This document shows positions 43,812 to 53,491 of a stretch of DNA of 64,000 nucleotides, piece by piece; the stretch's first letter is position 1, and every line of letters starts with the position of its first letter. This stretch comes from an uncultured Prevotellaceae bacterium (GTDB taxonomy: Bacteria; Bacteroidota; Bacteroidia; Bacteroidales; Bacteroidaceae). Both the position numbers and the translations under genes were made by a program. Location: NCBI GenBank assembly GCA_900314755.1, contig OMWH01000003.1, positions 101,294 through 165,293 of the forward strand, read 5' to 3'. The notes beneath the pieces were generated by a model. That model saw only the letters and a program-made list of their open reading frames with translations. It searched no databases and was not told the origin of the DNA.

Positions 43812-45065
43812 TTATTCATCCCGCATGGCATCAACAGGTTTGATGCTCATGGCACGTGCCGCAGGAGCCAGTCCTGCCAGCACACCCATCAGACTCACCA
43901 TCAGGGCTGCGACGATGGCTGTCCAGAAGCCGACCTGGAAGTGTGCCGTCAAGATGCCGTCCTCTGTATTGCCTAACTCTAACATCTGTAATATAAGGAC
44001 GGCAAAGAGGATGCCACTCATACCTGCCACCAGGGTCAGTACGATACTCTCAGAGATAATCTGTGACAAGATCATCCTGGGAGTGGCACCGATGGCACGA
44101 CGGATTCCTATCTCCGTTGTCCGCTCACGCACCGTCACCATCATGATGTTCGAGACACCGATGGCACCGGCAAGCAGCGTACCGAGACCCACCAGCCAGA
44201 TGAGGAAGTTGACACCCTTGAAGAGATTGTCAAGCATCTGGAAGAGCACTTCCGTATTGAACACCATCGCACCCTGCTCATCCGTCGGGTCCACGAAGTG
44301 GGCTCTGGCTATCGTCTCACGGATGCGTGGTGACAACTTACTCATCACGGTACCCGGACGACCGGTAGCGGCGATGAGGTCTATCTCCGTTCCCCTGTTA
44401 TAAGTCTGTTGCACCAGTGTCAGCGGCAATGTGATCTTCTCCTCGGCACGTCCGTTGAAATTGATGCCCGCTGAATTATAATCCACACCGATAACCTCAT
44501 AATAGGTGGAGTCCACACGGATGCTCTTGCCACAGGGGTCACCACCCTCCTTGAAGAGGTCCTTGTAGATTTTCTTACCCAACACGCAGACCTTTCTGTG
44601 CTCCAGGATGTCCACCTCGTTAATGAACCGTCCATAGTACATCTTGGGAGCGACCACATCGGCATACTCAGGTGTGACACCCTGTATGCGTGGTATCGTA
44701 CGCTGCTCTCCATAATAGGCGGTATTGCTTTTTCCCCATGGCGAGAACAGGATAGGTGCCACCACGTCCAGCTCAGGGACACGCTGGCGCAGGCGATCAA
44801 TATCTTTCTCGTCCATGGTCCACCAGCGTCCCTTGCGGAAACCCTTATAGGGCTTCGTCGTCTGCTGCGACCATATCATGACCGTATTCGTGGCAAAGCC
44901 CTCAAAGTTACTTTGCAGCATCTCCTTCAGTCCCTGCCCGCCACCTATCAGGGCGATGAGCATGAAGACACCCCAGAACACACCGAAACCTGTGAGGAAG
45001 GAACGTGACTTATTACGAGTCAGCGTATCCAGTATTTCTCTGTAACTGTCTAAATCTATTCTCAT
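43812..45065 (-). CDS. MacB-type ABC permease, second
   Basis: A 417-residue FtsX-like permease with an N-terminal helix (about 25-45), a periplasmic MacB-core domain (about 50-265), and three C-terminal helices. GVSNIMMVTVRERTTEIGIRRAIGA is the family hallmark (read in parts GVSNIMMVTV, ERTTEIGIRRAIG). It lacks an ATPase domain; the ATPase is the separate gene at 46278. Starts 2 bp after the first permease. The two permeases may form a heterodimer. Confidence 0.93.
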   Translation of the reverse strand: MRIDLDSYREILDTLTRNKSRSFLTGFGVFWGVFMLIALIGGGQGLKEMLQSNFEGFATNTVMIWSQQTTKPYKGFRKGRWWTMDEKDIDRLRQRVPELDVVAPILFSPWGKSNTAYYGEQRTIPRIQGVTPEYADVVAPKMYYGRFINEVDILEHRKVCVLGKKIYKDLFKEGGDPCGKSIRVDSTYYEVIGVDYNSAGINFNGRAEEKITLPLTLVQQTYNRGTEIDLIAATGRPGTVMSKLSPRIRETIARAHFVDPTDEQGAMVFNTEVLFQMLDNLFKGVNFLIWLVGLGTLLAGAIGVSNIMMVTVRERTTEIGIRRAIGATPRMILSQIISESIVLTLVAGMSGILFAVLILQMLELGNTEDGILTAHFQVGFWTAIVAALMVSLMGVLAGLAPAARAMSIKPVDAMRDE

Positions 45066-45067
45066 AA

Positions 45068-46321
45068 TCAGTCTGCTCTTAATGCCTCGATGGGGCGGAT
45101 TCGTGATGCTTTATAGGCTGGAATGAGTCCTGCGATGGTTCCTGCGATGACCATGACCATGGTCGCCTCGAAGCACACATCGAGTCCTACGGTAGGGTTC
45201 AGGAACATCGTAGCCTTGAAGAGTCCTGTGTCAATGGTGTCATGTCCCACTGTCGCATCCATATACTCATTGGCACAAACACCCAATACCATTCCTATAT
45301 ATCCAAAGAAGGTGGTGATGATGACACTCTCCACGATGATCAGACGGAGGATGCTCCACGGCTTGGCACCGATCGCCTTACGGATGCCGAACTCATGGGT
45401 ACGTTCCTTGACGGTAATCAGCATGATGTTCGACACACCCACGATACCGCTCAGCAAGGTGAATAATCCCACGATCCACAATGCCGTCCGGATAATACCG
45501 ATACCCTGCTGCATCTGGAGGTTCTGCGTATAGCGGTTCCACAGCCAGACAGCACTCTCATCCTCAGGATGCACATGATGATTGGCATTGATACGACGGC
45601 GGTAGCCCTCCTCAAAGTCCTCGTTTGCCTTCTCCGTATTCAGTCCATGGAAGGTAAACTCTATATTTCCCGCATCATCTGTATTGGCACCATAGATGCT
45701 CTTGATGGCTGAGTAAGCAGAGAAAGCCGTTGCCTGCTCATCCTCATCATCCTTATAGATGCCTACTACCTGGAACATGAAATTATTCACTTTCACATAT
45801 TGTCCCAGCAAAGAGCGATAGTCTTTGGGATTCAACTCCTTCGCCTGCTTATTGCTCAGCACCAGCACCTTACGTTTTCCCTGCTGGTCGATGTCGTTGA
45901 TAAACCGCCCATCCAGCATTTCCATCTTGTCAATCTTCGGATGGTTAGGATAGACACCAAGGACCGTCGTACTGAGGTACTCCTGGTTGTAGGAGATGGT
46001 GGCAGAGATACTGTAGCGTGCTCCCACCTCGTCAATGTTCTCCTTGAACTCCGCATCGGTCGCTTCCACGTCCCTGGTCTGCAGACTGATGTAACGACCC
46101 TCCTTCATACCCTGGTACGGCTTTGTCGTCTGACCACCAAACACGACCATCGAGTTAGAGAGGAAACGCTCGCTCTGCTGCAGGTTCGCATTGATGAGTC
46201 CGTTACCTGCCCCCAGCAGTACTATGAGCATGAAGATGCCCCATGCCACCGCAAAGCCCGTCAGTCCGGTACGCAACTTATTGCGCTGTGCCGTCTGCCA
46301 TATCTCCTTCAATAACTCCAT
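45068..46321 (-). CDS. MacB-type ABC permease, first
   Basis: A 417-residue FtsX-like permease paralogous to the next gene. The start at 46321 (MELLKEIWQTAQRNK) is chosen by family likeness; it overlaps the ATPase gene by 44 nt. One N-terminal helix with AVAWGIFMLIVLLGAG, a periplasmic core, and C-terminal helices with GVSNIMLITVKERTHEFGIR. GLIPAYKASRIRPIEALR closes the protein, typical of MacB permeases. Confidence 0.93.
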   Translation of the reverse strand: MELLKEIWQTAQRNKLRTGLTGFAVAWGIFMLIVLLGAGNGLINANLQQSERFLSNSMVVFGGQTTKPYQGMKEGRYISLQTRDVEATDAEFKENIDEVGARYSISATISYNQEYLSTTVLGVYPNHPKIDKMEMLDGRFINDIDQQGKRKVLVLSNKQAKELNPKDYRSLLGQYVKVNNFMFQVVGIYKDDEDEQATAFSAYSAIKSIYGANTDDAGNIEFTFHGLNTEKANEDFEEGYRRRINANHHVHPEDESAVWLWNRYTQNLQMQQGIGIIRTALWIVGLFTLLSGIVGVSNIMLITVKERTHEFGIRKAIGAKPWSILRLIIVESVIITTFFGYIGMVLGVCANEYMDATVGHDTIDTGLFKATMFLNPTVGLDVCFEATMVMVIAGTIAGLIPAYKASRIRPIEALRAD

Positions 46322-46964
46322 CTTTGATTCTGATGATGCGGTTCGTCTGTGCACCCACATGAGGGTCGTGGGTCACGATAATCTGTGTCATTCCCTCGTC
46401 GGCATTCAGCTGCTTGAGCAACTGCATCACCTCCACGCTCGTCTTGGAGTCGAGCGCACCTGTCGGCTCATCGGCAAGGATGATCTGTGGTTTGGTGATG
46501 AGTGCCCGCGCTATGGCGACACGCTGTTTCTGTCCACCCGACAGCTCGTTGGGATAATGCTCCGCCCAGTCCAGTAAACCCAGACGTTCCAGGTATTCCA
46601 GCGCAAGGGTGTGCCGCTTCTTACGCGACACCCCTTGATAGAAGAGCGGCAACTCCACATTCTCTACTGCTGTCTTGAAGGAGATCAGGTTGAACGACTG
46701 GAAGATAAATCCAATCATACGGTTACGATACTCAGCCGCTTTCGACTCGGAGAGGTTCCAGATAAGCGTACCGTTCAGCTCGTAGCTGCCTGAGTCATAG
46801 TTGTCAAGAATACCCAATATATTCAATAAGGTAGACTTGCCGGAGCCCGATGCTCCCATGATGCTGACGAACTCCCCCTTCTGGATATCGAGGGATATTC
46901 CTTTCAGCACATGGAGCGGCTGGGCACCCTGATAGGTCTTGTTGATGTCTTTTAAGTGTATCAT
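46278..46964 (-). CDS. ABC transporter ATPase, MacB/LolD type
   Basis: A 228-residue ATPase for the two permeases that follow. Walker A is GASGSGKST (about residues 37-45), the signature is LSGGQKQR, Walker B is ILADEPTGALD, and the H-loop is VTHDPHV. It starts 10 bp after the GntR regulator. The separate ATPase and permease pair plus adaptor and TolC makes a complete export system; its substrate (macrolides, peptides or lipoproteins) cannot be read from sequence. Confidence 0.95.
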   Translation of the reverse strand: MIHLKDINKTYQGAQPLHVLKGISLDIQKGEFVSIMGASGSGKSTLLNILGILDNYDSGSYELNGTLIWNLSESKAAEYRNRMIGFIFQSFNLISFKTAVENVELPLFYQGVSRKKRHTLALEYLERLGLLDWAEHYPNELSGGQKQRVAIARALITKPQIILADEPTGALDSKTSVEVMQLLKQLNADEGMTQIIVTHDPHVGAQTNRIIRIKDGVIEGDMADGTAQ

Positions 46965-46973
46965 ATCTGTCTC

Positions 46974-47333
46974 TTAGACGTTATTGCTATCGAAAAGGTT
47001 GCAGACCTCCTCCTTACTGATTCCCAAGAGTCTCATCTGCCGGAACATCTCCGGCATCTTCTGTTCCATGAACTCCTTCTTGCGGACCTGCAGGATCTGC
47101 TCCCTCGCACCAGGAGTCACGAAGTAGCCCAGTCCCCTCTTATTATATATAATGTTCGCGCGAGCCAGCTCGTCGTATGCCTTCACTGCCGTATTGGTAT
47201 TCACCTCCAGCATCACGGCATACTCGCGGACAGAGGGGATGCGGTCGTCATCCTTATAGGTGCCGGCAAGAATCTCGTCACAGAGGCGGTCAGCCATCTG
47301 GACATATATCGCTTTCTCGTTGTTAAATGTCAT
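46974..47333 (-). CDS. GntR-family regulator, YtrA type
   Basis: A 119-residue repressor-like protein. N-terminal winged helix with AIYVQMADRLCDEIL and RIPSVREYAVMLEVNTNTAVKAYDEL, then a short C-terminal helical dimer part, as in YtrA regulators that control ABC exporters. The start at 47333 overlaps the upstream gene by 4 nt (ATGA). It lies within the operon it probably controls; a matching dyad stands at the operon promoter (49034-49057). Confidence 0.92.
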   Translation of the reverse strand: MTFNNEKAIYVQMADRLCDEILAGTYKDDDRIPSVREYAVMLEVNTNTAVKAYDELARANIIYNKRGLGYFVTPGAREQILQVRKKEFMEQKMPEMFRQMRLLGISKEEVCNLFDSNNV

Positions 47334-48178
47334 ACGTTCAACCATTTATTGTTAATCGCCTGTACGCGGCAGAAGATACGGTAACTCAACCAGTAGTTGA
47401 AGCAAGTCAAGAGATACAGACACACCATGATGACATACATTGCCGGATGTACCTGGAGACCGTTCTGCTCATCGTAGTTCAAGAGGTTAATATTACCTTC
47501 AAAGTCGATGTGATGAAGTACGTTCACGATGATGATAAAGCACAACACTATGAACAATGTTGTCATCAAGAACTGCTGACGACGGAATGCCGTCCCTCCT
47601 AACATATACAGGGAGTGGAAAAAGAGAACGCAGCCAGTCACTAAGAAGAATACATCCCACCAGTGACAGACTTGATCGGTATTGGTAGTTGTCACCAGCT
47701 CATGGATGTTTGGTGTTATCTGACTTAGGAAAGAGGGGACACCCCAGATCATCTCACGTCCGAATGCTGGTGCCATCAACGTGCGGATGGTATCAGCACA
47801 GAAGAAAGCGACAAAGGTCACGATAGCGACGACAACGGTCGACATGATCCAGCAATTGATATACTTCTCCAAGTTGGAGGCTGGGAACATCAGATAAGCA
47901 ATGCGCTTGCGAGTGTCTTTTAATACGGAGAAGATGCCTGTGGCACCAAAGAGCATGGAGAAGACGAAGAAGGTTATACTGAAATTGACGGCATTATCAA
48001 CTCGCATCTTATAAATATCCTGACCATTGTAAATGACTTCCCCCACTTCTGTCATGAGCATCTCCATGAAGAACAACACGAGGAAGAAGATAAGGAACAG
48101 TCTCAACCAGAAGTTGCGTCCCATCAGCAACTGACTCTTAAAGGTCAAAGCAAATCTATGGAAATCGAAATTTTTCAT
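47330..48178 (-). CDS. ABC transporter membrane protein
   Basis: A 282-residue membrane protein with six or so helices (for example LFLIFFLVLFFMEML and VVVAIVTFVAFFCA). No strong family motif was recognised, but it follows an ABC ATPase by 4 nt overlap and precedes a YtrA-type regulator, as in ytr-like exporters. It resembles ABC-2 type permeases found in Bacteroidota. Substrate unknown. Confidence 0.8.
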   Translation of the reverse strand: MKNFDFHRFALTFKSQLLMGRNFWLRLFLIFFLVLFFMEMLMTEVGEVIYNGQDIYKMRVDNAVNFSITFFVFSMLFGATGIFSVLKDTRKRIAYLMFPASNLEKYINCWIMSTVVVAIVTFVAFFCADTIRTLMAPAFGREMIWGVPSFLSQITPNIHELVTTTNTDQVCHWWDVFFLVTGCVLFFHSLYMLGGTAFRRQQFLMTTLFIVLCFIIIVNVLHHIDFEGNINLLNYDEQNGLQVHPAMYVIMVCLYLLTCFNYWLSYRIFCRVQAINNKWLNV

Positions 48179-48990
48179 TTTGTCTGCGTTTTGAAGTTAA
48201 ACAATAGTTCGAGGTTGATCTGTGTCTCAGGTTGTCCCTCCTTGCGCTCTGCGATGACGGCATTACCCTGCAGGGTAGGCTCGGCATAGAGCACGGTGTC
48301 GTCCATCTCCTGAGGGGCACGATACTCGAAGGTGTACTTGTCGGTAATCTCCTGCACGGATGCATTGAGCAGCATGCTGCGCTGGTCGAGGATGAGGATG
48401 TGGTCGAGCAACTGCTCCACGTCATGCACCTGATGGGTAGAGATAATAATGGTACGGTCCTCTGTCATGTGCTGTGCGATGACCTTGCGGAACTGCGACT
48501 TCGAGGGGATATCCAACCCGTTAGTAGGCTCGTCCATGAACAGATACTTGGTATTCGTGGCAAGGGCGAATGACATAAATGCTTTCTTGCGCTGTCCCAT
48601 CGACAACTCATTGAGTTTCACATGACGGTCTAACTCAAAGTCCTTCAAGCAACTATCCAGTACCTCGTCAGAGAACTTGGGATAGAAAGGACGGTTGAGG
48701 TCGGCAAACTCTGACAAGCGGATAGGTGGCAGGTCGAACTCCTCCGTGACGAGGAACATGTCACGCAGTATCTCCGGCTGTCGCTTGCTGGTGGCAATAC
48801 CATCGCAACTAACTACACCCTTTGCAGGACGAAGCAACCCCGTGAGCAGATAAAGCAGTGTCGACTTACCCGTACCGTTCTTGCCGAGCAGTCCATAAAT
48901 ACGGTTCTCCTCCAGCTGGAGACTGAACCCGTCAAACACAAGCGCCTTCTGACCCTTGTACTTGAAACTGATGTTTTCAACGTTAATCAT
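48175..48990 (-). CDS. ABC transporter ATPase
   Basis: First gene of the exporter operon; 271 residues. Walker A GKNGTGKST, signature LSMGQRKK, Walker B LFMDEPTNGLD, H-loop STHQ. The unit is a one-ATPase, one-permease type (ytr-like) with the next gene. The C-terminal about 60 residues, after the ATPase core, seem to be a small regulatory region. It overlaps the membrane gene by 4 nt. Confidence 0.93.
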   Translation of the reverse strand: MINVENISFKYKGQKALVFDGFSLQLEENRIYGLLGKNGTGKSTLLYLLTGLLRPAKGVVSCDGIATSKRQPEILRDMFLVTEEFDLPPIRLSEFADLNRPFYPKFSDEVLDSCLKDFELDRHVKLNELSMGQRKKAFMSFALATNTKYLFMDEPTNGLDIPSKSQFRKVIAQHMTEDRTIIISTHQVHDVEQLLDHILILDQRSMLLNASVQEITDKYTFEYRAPQEMDDTVLYAEPTLQGNAVIAERKEGQPETQINLELLFNFKTQTK

Positions 48991-49033
48991 ACGTTCTTTC
49001 CTTTTATTTTTAATGTTTATTACTGTCTGTAAT

Positions 49034-49066
49034 AGTGTGCCACTTTAATAGTACACTGCAAAAGTA
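49034..49066 (-). promoter_or_regulatory. Operon promoter with GntR-like operator
   Basis: Minus-strand -7 box TACTTTTG at 49066-49059. Directly downstream is a 24-bp imperfect dyad at 49034-49057 with outer arms AGTGT / ACACT. The transcription start should fall inside the dyad, a good site for repression by the YtrA-type regulator of the same operon. Confidence 0.65.
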
Positions 49067-49159
49067 GTCATTAAAATGCTTCCCACCAAACTTTTCAGCG
49101 ACTTTTTTCATTGAAAGGAGATATTTAACATTTCCACCTTATTTATTTATACGCATGTA

Positions 49160-49280
49160 AAGTGATATCCCTGATGTTGTAAATCAAATTGAATTACAAA
49201 GTAAATCAAATTGAATTACCGAGTAAATCAAATTGATTTGCAAAGTAAATCAAATTGATTTACAATTGCTCCGATAACTG
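49160..49280. repeat. Palindromic interspersed element, copy 2 (four 22-bp units)
   Basis: Four 22-bp units begin at 49179, 49201, 49223 and 49245. The left end AAGTGATATC (49160-49169) and the right end (GATAACTG at 49273-49280, after TGCTCC) correspond to the right and left flanks of copy 1 in reverse, so the two copies are in opposite orientation. It lies in the 400-bp gap between divergent exporter and sensor-kinase genes. Confidence 0.85.
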
Positions 49281-49361
49281 TTGTTCGACGAATGAGGGTC
49301 AATTAACACTTATTGGGATATTTCTTTGCAGCAAAAGGACCGGTATTACAAAAAAATTGAC

Positions 49362-49369
49362 TACCTTTG
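49362..49369 (+). promoter_or_regulatory. Promoter -7 box of the second TPR sensor kinase
   Basis: TACCTTTG, 22 bp before the ATG at 49392. Confidence 0.65.
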
Positions 49370-49391
49370 CACTACCGTAAACAGTAATATT

Positions 49392-51200
49392 ATGACTTCA
49401 ACCGCTATCCGTCGACAAATCTTTGTCACCACCCTTCTTATGATTGTCAGCGTGCCGGTAAACCTATTGGCCTCTACACAAAGTAATGATACCCTCAGCC
49501 AGCACGTACTCAACGAAGTACGCAAGTATTTCAATTCAGATAACGAGGGAGCGTTCTATATCGCTGCCCAGCGATACAGGGAGCACCATCTTCAGAACGG
49601 CGACCAGCATCTGTACTTCCAAGGATGGATGCACGAGGTGCTGTATGACGTGAACCATAACCACTTCTACCGTGCCCTCCGCAAGACGAACCTCATGCAT
49701 AACGACATGCGGCAGCGGCATGCCGAGAAGGAATACTACAACGCCACCCATCTGCGGGGTATCATCTACTCGCTGCTGGGTAACATGGAGATGGCACGGC
49801 AGTACTTCGAGCGTGCCATGGAGGAGGTGGACCACTCACAGCCCACCAACCTTATCTCCCTCTACATGGACCTTGCCAACATCGAGATGGACACCAAACC
49901 CGAGGAGGCGATGAAGCACCTGGACTGTGCCATCTCCATCATCAAGGCGAATGGGGGACGCTATGAGTATAGTGACGCCATCGGTTTCAAGGCGATCATC
50001 GCCTATGCCATGCGTGACTGGGATACCGTCAACAAGTCATACCAGGAGTATATGCGACTCAAGGAAACCCTTGGCAACGACTTCAGCACCACCTATTATA
50101 ATTATGTGAAGATATGCAAGAACGTGGCTGACCGCCACTACGGGGAGGCTATCCGCCTCACCAACCTGCTGACGAACTCTACCGACCAGTACAAGTTCCA
50201 GACAGAGATCTACGAACTGGCTGGCGACACCGCCAAGGCTTTCATCGCCCAGAAACAATATACTGCCGTCAAAGACTCGGTGAACAACGTCATCATGAGC
50301 GAGGAGATGGTGGGGTCGGCTAACGACATTGCCGTGATAGAACGGCAGAACGAGGAGTGCAGCGAACGCTCGGAGCGCATGAAATGGGGAATGCTGGCAC
50401 TGGTGCCGGTCGCTTGTCTGATGCCCTTCGCTGCCTGCAAGATTAACAGAAGGAAATATACCCGTAAGCTGCAGCAGCAGAACAAGGAGCTGCTGATTGC
50501 CCGCGACAAGGCAAAGGAGGCGGAGCGCATGAAAATCAAGTTCATCCAGAATATGAGCCATGAGGTACGCACCCCTCTGAACATCATCAGCGGCTTCGCA
50601 CAGGTCATCAGCGAACCTAATAACAACATCACGGAGGAGGAGCGCGCGGAGATTGCCGCACGCATTGCCAACAGCACCAACAATATCGTGAATATCATCA
50701 ACGAGATTCTGGACATCTCGGGTAAGGAGAGCATCCACTATATCGACAAGAACGATATGATGTACTGTAACGAGGTGGCAAGAAAAGTGCTCGACCAGTT
50801 CGTTGATAACGAGGAGGGCAATGAGGTGCGCTTCGAGAGTGACCTGAAAGACAGCTATAAGATCAAGACCAATAAACAGGAGGTGGAGAAAATCCTCGGC
50901 AACCTATTGAAGAATGCCTGCAAGTTCACTGAGAAAGGCATTGTCACCGTGAACTGCCATCTGGACGAGATGGAGAACGACATGGTATGCTTCAGCATCA
51001 CCGATACCGGCATGGGCATCAAGGAAGGGGAAGAGGAGAAAATCTTCGAGCATTTCTATAAGGTGGATGCCTACAAGGAAGGGGTGGGTCTCGGTCTTCC
51101 CCTGGCACGTCGCGTGGCTCGGCAGCTGGGTGGCGATGTCGTGCTGGACACTTCCTACAAGGAGGGCAGCCGCTTCATCCTCAAACTGCCTGTCGCCTGA
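49392..51200 (+). CDS. TPR sensor histidine kinase
   Basis: A 602-residue kinase with the same layout as the one at 32393. Signal peptide (about 1-27), TPR helices in the periplasm (about 45-320), a membrane helix near 338-355, a coiled coil, and the kinase core: His390 in NMSHEVRTPLN, N-box KNACKFT, and DTGMGIKEGE and GVGLGLPLA G-boxes. No receiver, no neighbouring regulator. The start at 49392 follows the promoter box; the frame opens earlier at 49326 but across it. Confidence 0.93.
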   Translation: MTSTAIRRQIFVTTLLMIVSVPVNLLASTQSNDTLSQHVLNEVRKYFNSDNEGAFYIAAQRYREHHLQNGDQHLYFQGWMHEVLYDVNHNHFYRALRKTNLMHNDMRQRHAEKEYYNATHLRGIIYSLLGNMEMARQYFERAMEEVDHSQPTNLISLYMDLANIEMDTKPEEAMKHLDCAISIIKANGGRYEYSDAIGFKAIIAYAMRDWDTVNKSYQEYMRLKETLGNDFSTTYYNYVKICKNVADRHYGEAIRLTNLLTNSTDQYKFQTEIYELAGDTAKAFIAQKQYTAVKDSVNNVIMSEEMVGSANDIAVIERQNEECSERSERMKWGMLALVPVACLMPFAACKINRRKYTRKLQQQNKELLIARDKAKEAERMKIKFIQNMSHEVRTPLNIISGFAQVISEPNNNITEEERAEIAARIANSTNNIVNIINEILDISGKESIHYIDKNDMMYCNEVARKVLDQFVDNEEGNEVRFESDLKDSYKIKTNKQEVEKILGNLLKNACKFTEKGIVTVNCHLDEMENDMVCFSITDTGMGIKEGEEEKIFEHFYKVDAYKEGVGLGLPLARRVARQLGGDVVLDTSYKEGSRFILKLPVA

Positions 51201-52085
51201 TCAGCCGCGCTGGTCGGCTCCCCACATCATCTTCTCACGCAGCGTGTGGAAATAACGCTGCCCTGCCCGTTTGACAACCCTCACATAATAAGGTGCCTTG
51301 CGAAGGGTCAGACGGGTTCCCTCACTGCAGTTCTCGGAACGCCCGTCAAGGGCGATGAGGAAATTATGCGAACGGCTCTCTACCGTCAGACTGATCTCCG
51401 CATTGTCGGGAATGACGATAGGACGGATGTTCAGGGAGTGTGGGGCAACGGCAGTCATCGAGAACACGCAGGTACCCGGCACGATGATAGGACCACCTAC
51501 GGAGAGTGAATAAGCCGTCGACCCCGTCGGTGTGCTAATCACCAGTCCATCAGCCTGATACGTCGTCAGATAATCCCCGTTGACAGTCGTGCGTATAGAG
51601 ATCATCGCAGCATTGTCACGCTTCAGGATGGCAACATCATTCAAGGCGCAATGGTAACCGGACAGGGGCTTGCCGTCGGTCTCGACAGCGATGGCAGCAC
51701 GGGTCTCTATGGAGTAGTCACCCTCATAGATCGACTCGACGATATGCTCTATCTCTCCCGTACTGATATCTGCAAGGAAACCCAGCCGTCCCATGTTCAC
51801 ACCCAAGATGGGTATCTGCTTGTCACCCACCATGCTTGCCGCACGGAGGAAGGTACCGTCACCGCCCATGGAGATGACAAAATCAGCATCAAAAGCGGAA
51901 CCCTCGAAAACACTTGCCACCCTCACATCCATGTGCTGGTGCTGCAAGAAATGAAAAAACTCCTTCTCCATAGAGACTTCCGCCTTACGCTCAGAGAGAC
52001 ATGCCAGTATCTTCATGATAGATACCGACTTCTTGGGCTGGTAAGTGTTGCCGATAATGGCAAACCGTAGTTTTCGTGAAGTCAT
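51201..52085 (-). CDS. nadK: NAD kinase
   Basis: Makes NADP from NAD; 294 residues. The key GGDGTFLRA motif lies near residues 74-82, NMGRLGFLADI and LNDVAILK follow, and the glycine-rich TPTGSTAYSLSVGGPI is present. It is convergent with the sensor kinase with no gap and divergent from pdxJ. A GGAG sequence stands about 10 nt before the ATG, unusual for this genome. Confidence 0.96.
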   Translation of the reverse strand: MTSRKLRFAIIGNTYQPKKSVSIMKILACLSERKAEVSMEKEFFHFLQHQHMDVRVASVFEGSAFDADFVISMGGDGTFLRAASMVGDKQIPILGVNMGRLGFLADISTGEIEHIVESIYEGDYSIETRAAIAVETDGKPLSGYHCALNDVAILKRDNAAMISIRTTVNGDYLTTYQADGLVISTPTGSTAYSLSVGGPIIVPGTCVFSMTAVAPHSLNIRPIVIPDNAEISLTVESRSHNFLIALDGRSENCSEGTRLTLRKAPYYVRVVKRAGQRYFHTLREKMMWGADQRG

Positions 52086-52100
52086 AAAATTATCTCCTTT

Positions 52101-52135
52101 TTTTGCCGTTATTTGACAAACATTTTGTATCTTTG
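52101..52135 (+). promoter_or_regulatory. Promoter of the pdxJ-recG operon
   Basis: Box TTTTG at 52101-52105, 22-bp spacer and -7 box TATCTTTG at 52128-52135; the leader is about 70 nt. pdxJ, the DJ-1 gene, ispD and recG follow with almost no gaps. Confidence 0.65.
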
Positions 52136-52209
52136 CCGTGTATTATGTGCGCAAAGTTACGGATTTTTAGTGAAAAAGCGCATAACAACAGGACAAAATT
52201 AACAAGAAA

Positions 52210-52923
52210 ATGACAAAACTAAGTGTAAATATCAACAAAGTAGCTACCTTACGCAATGCCAGAGGTGGCAATAACCCGAACGTATTGACGGTGGCAAGGG
52301 ACATAGAACAGTTTGGCGCACAGGGTATCACCGTACACCCTCGTCCTGACGAGCGGCACATCCGCTATCAAGACGTGCGCGACCTGAAACCGCTGATTAC
52401 CACGGAGTTCAATATCGAGGGCAACCCCATCGACTCGTTCATCAAACTGGTATTGGAGGTGACTCCCAAGCAGGTGACACTGGTGCCTGACGGTCATGAC
52501 CAGATCACGAGTAACCACGGTTGGGACACCATCGAGAACAAAGCGTTCCTCCAGGATGTCTGCAAGACATTCAAGGATGCCGGTATCCGCACGAGCATCT
52601 TCGTCAATCCCGACCCGAAGATGGTGGAGGGTGCCAAGGCATGTGGTGCCGACCGCGTGGAACTGTACACTGAGCCCTACGCCTCCCACTATGCCGCCGA
52701 CCGTGCCGCAGCCATCGCACCGTTCATCGCTGCCGCCGAGGAAGCAAGAAGGGTCGGACTGGGACTGAATGCGGGACACGACCTCTCGCTGGAGAACCTG
52801 CACTATTATCATGAGATGATTCCTTGGACGGACGAGGTGAGCATCGGTCATGCCTTGATATGCGACGCTCTCTATCTGGGATTCCAAGAGACTATTAAAC
52901 GTTATCTACAAGCATTACAATAA
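52210..52923 (+). CDS. pdxJ: Pyridoxine 5'-phosphate synthase
   Basis: Last ring-forming step of de novo vitamin B6 synthesis; 237 residues. [20 protein letters not shown] at the N-terminus, [13 protein letters not shown] (catalytic His and Arg), [16 protein letters not shown] and [11 protein letters not shown] are family motifs. No frameshift. First gene of a tight group with a DJ-1 protein, ispD and recG. Confidence 0.97.
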   Translation: MTKLSVNINKVATLRNARGGNNPNVLTVARDIEQFGAQGITVHPRPDERHIRYQDVRDLKPLITTEFNIEGNPIDSFIKLVLEVTPKQVTLVPDGHDQITSNHGWDTIENKAFLQDVCKTFKDAGIRTSIFVNPDPKMVEGAKACGADRVELYTEPYASHYAADRAAAIAPFIAAAEEARRVGLGLNAGHDLSLENLHYYHEMIPWTDEVSIGHALICDALYLGFQETIKRYLQALQ

Positions 52924-52927
52924 GAAG

Positions 52928-53491
52928 ATGAAGAAAGTTTATGTTTTCCTAGCAGACGGCTTCGAGGATGTCGAGGCGCTGATCCCTGTAGACGTATGGC
53001 GCCGGGGTGGACTGGACGTGACAACAGTAAGTATCATGGGTGACTACACGGTGGAGTCGGCACATGGGGTACGGATGATGGCGGACACGCTGATCGAGGA
53101 TGTCGATGTGAGCGACGCTGACCTGCTCTTCCTCCCCGGTGGAATGCCTGGTGCCAGCAATCTTTACGGCAACCAGCAGGTATGTGAGGCGGTGAAGGCG
53201 CAAGCAGAGAAAGGAAAGAAAGTGGCTGCCATCTGTGCGGCTCCTGCTGTCGTCTTAGGACAGCTGGGCATCCTCAACGGCAAGCGTGCCACCTGCTATC
53301 CTGGTTTTGAGAACATGCTGGAGGGTGCCACCTATACCGGTGGACTGATTACCATTGACGGCAATATCACCACTGGTGAGGGTCCCGCTGCCGCCTTCCC
53401 CTTTGCCTATGACCTGTTAGGACAACTCGTCAGCCCGCAGGTGGCTGACCAGATTGCCGAGGGTATGCGTTTCAAACACCTGATGGCATAA
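52928..53491 (+). CDS. DJ-1/PfpI family protein
   Basis: A 187-residue protein with the class-I glutamine-amidotransferase-like fold. The nucleophile is Cys103 in AAICAAPAV, with a conserved Glu in the N-terminal DGFEDVEAL. Such proteins act as glyoxalase III or protein deglycase, or respond to oxidative stress; the exact role is debated. It is 4 bp after pdxJ and its stop overlaps the ispD start by one base. Confidence 0.93.
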   Translation: MKKVYVFLADGFEDVEALIPVDVWRRGGLDVTTVSIMGDYTVESAHGVRMMADTLIEDVDVSDADLLFLPGGMPGASNLYGNQQVCEAVKAQAEKGKKVAAICAAPAVVLGQLGILNGKRATCYPGFENMLEGATYTGGLITIDGNITTGEGPAAAFPFAYDLLGQLVSPQVADQIAEGMRFKHLMA

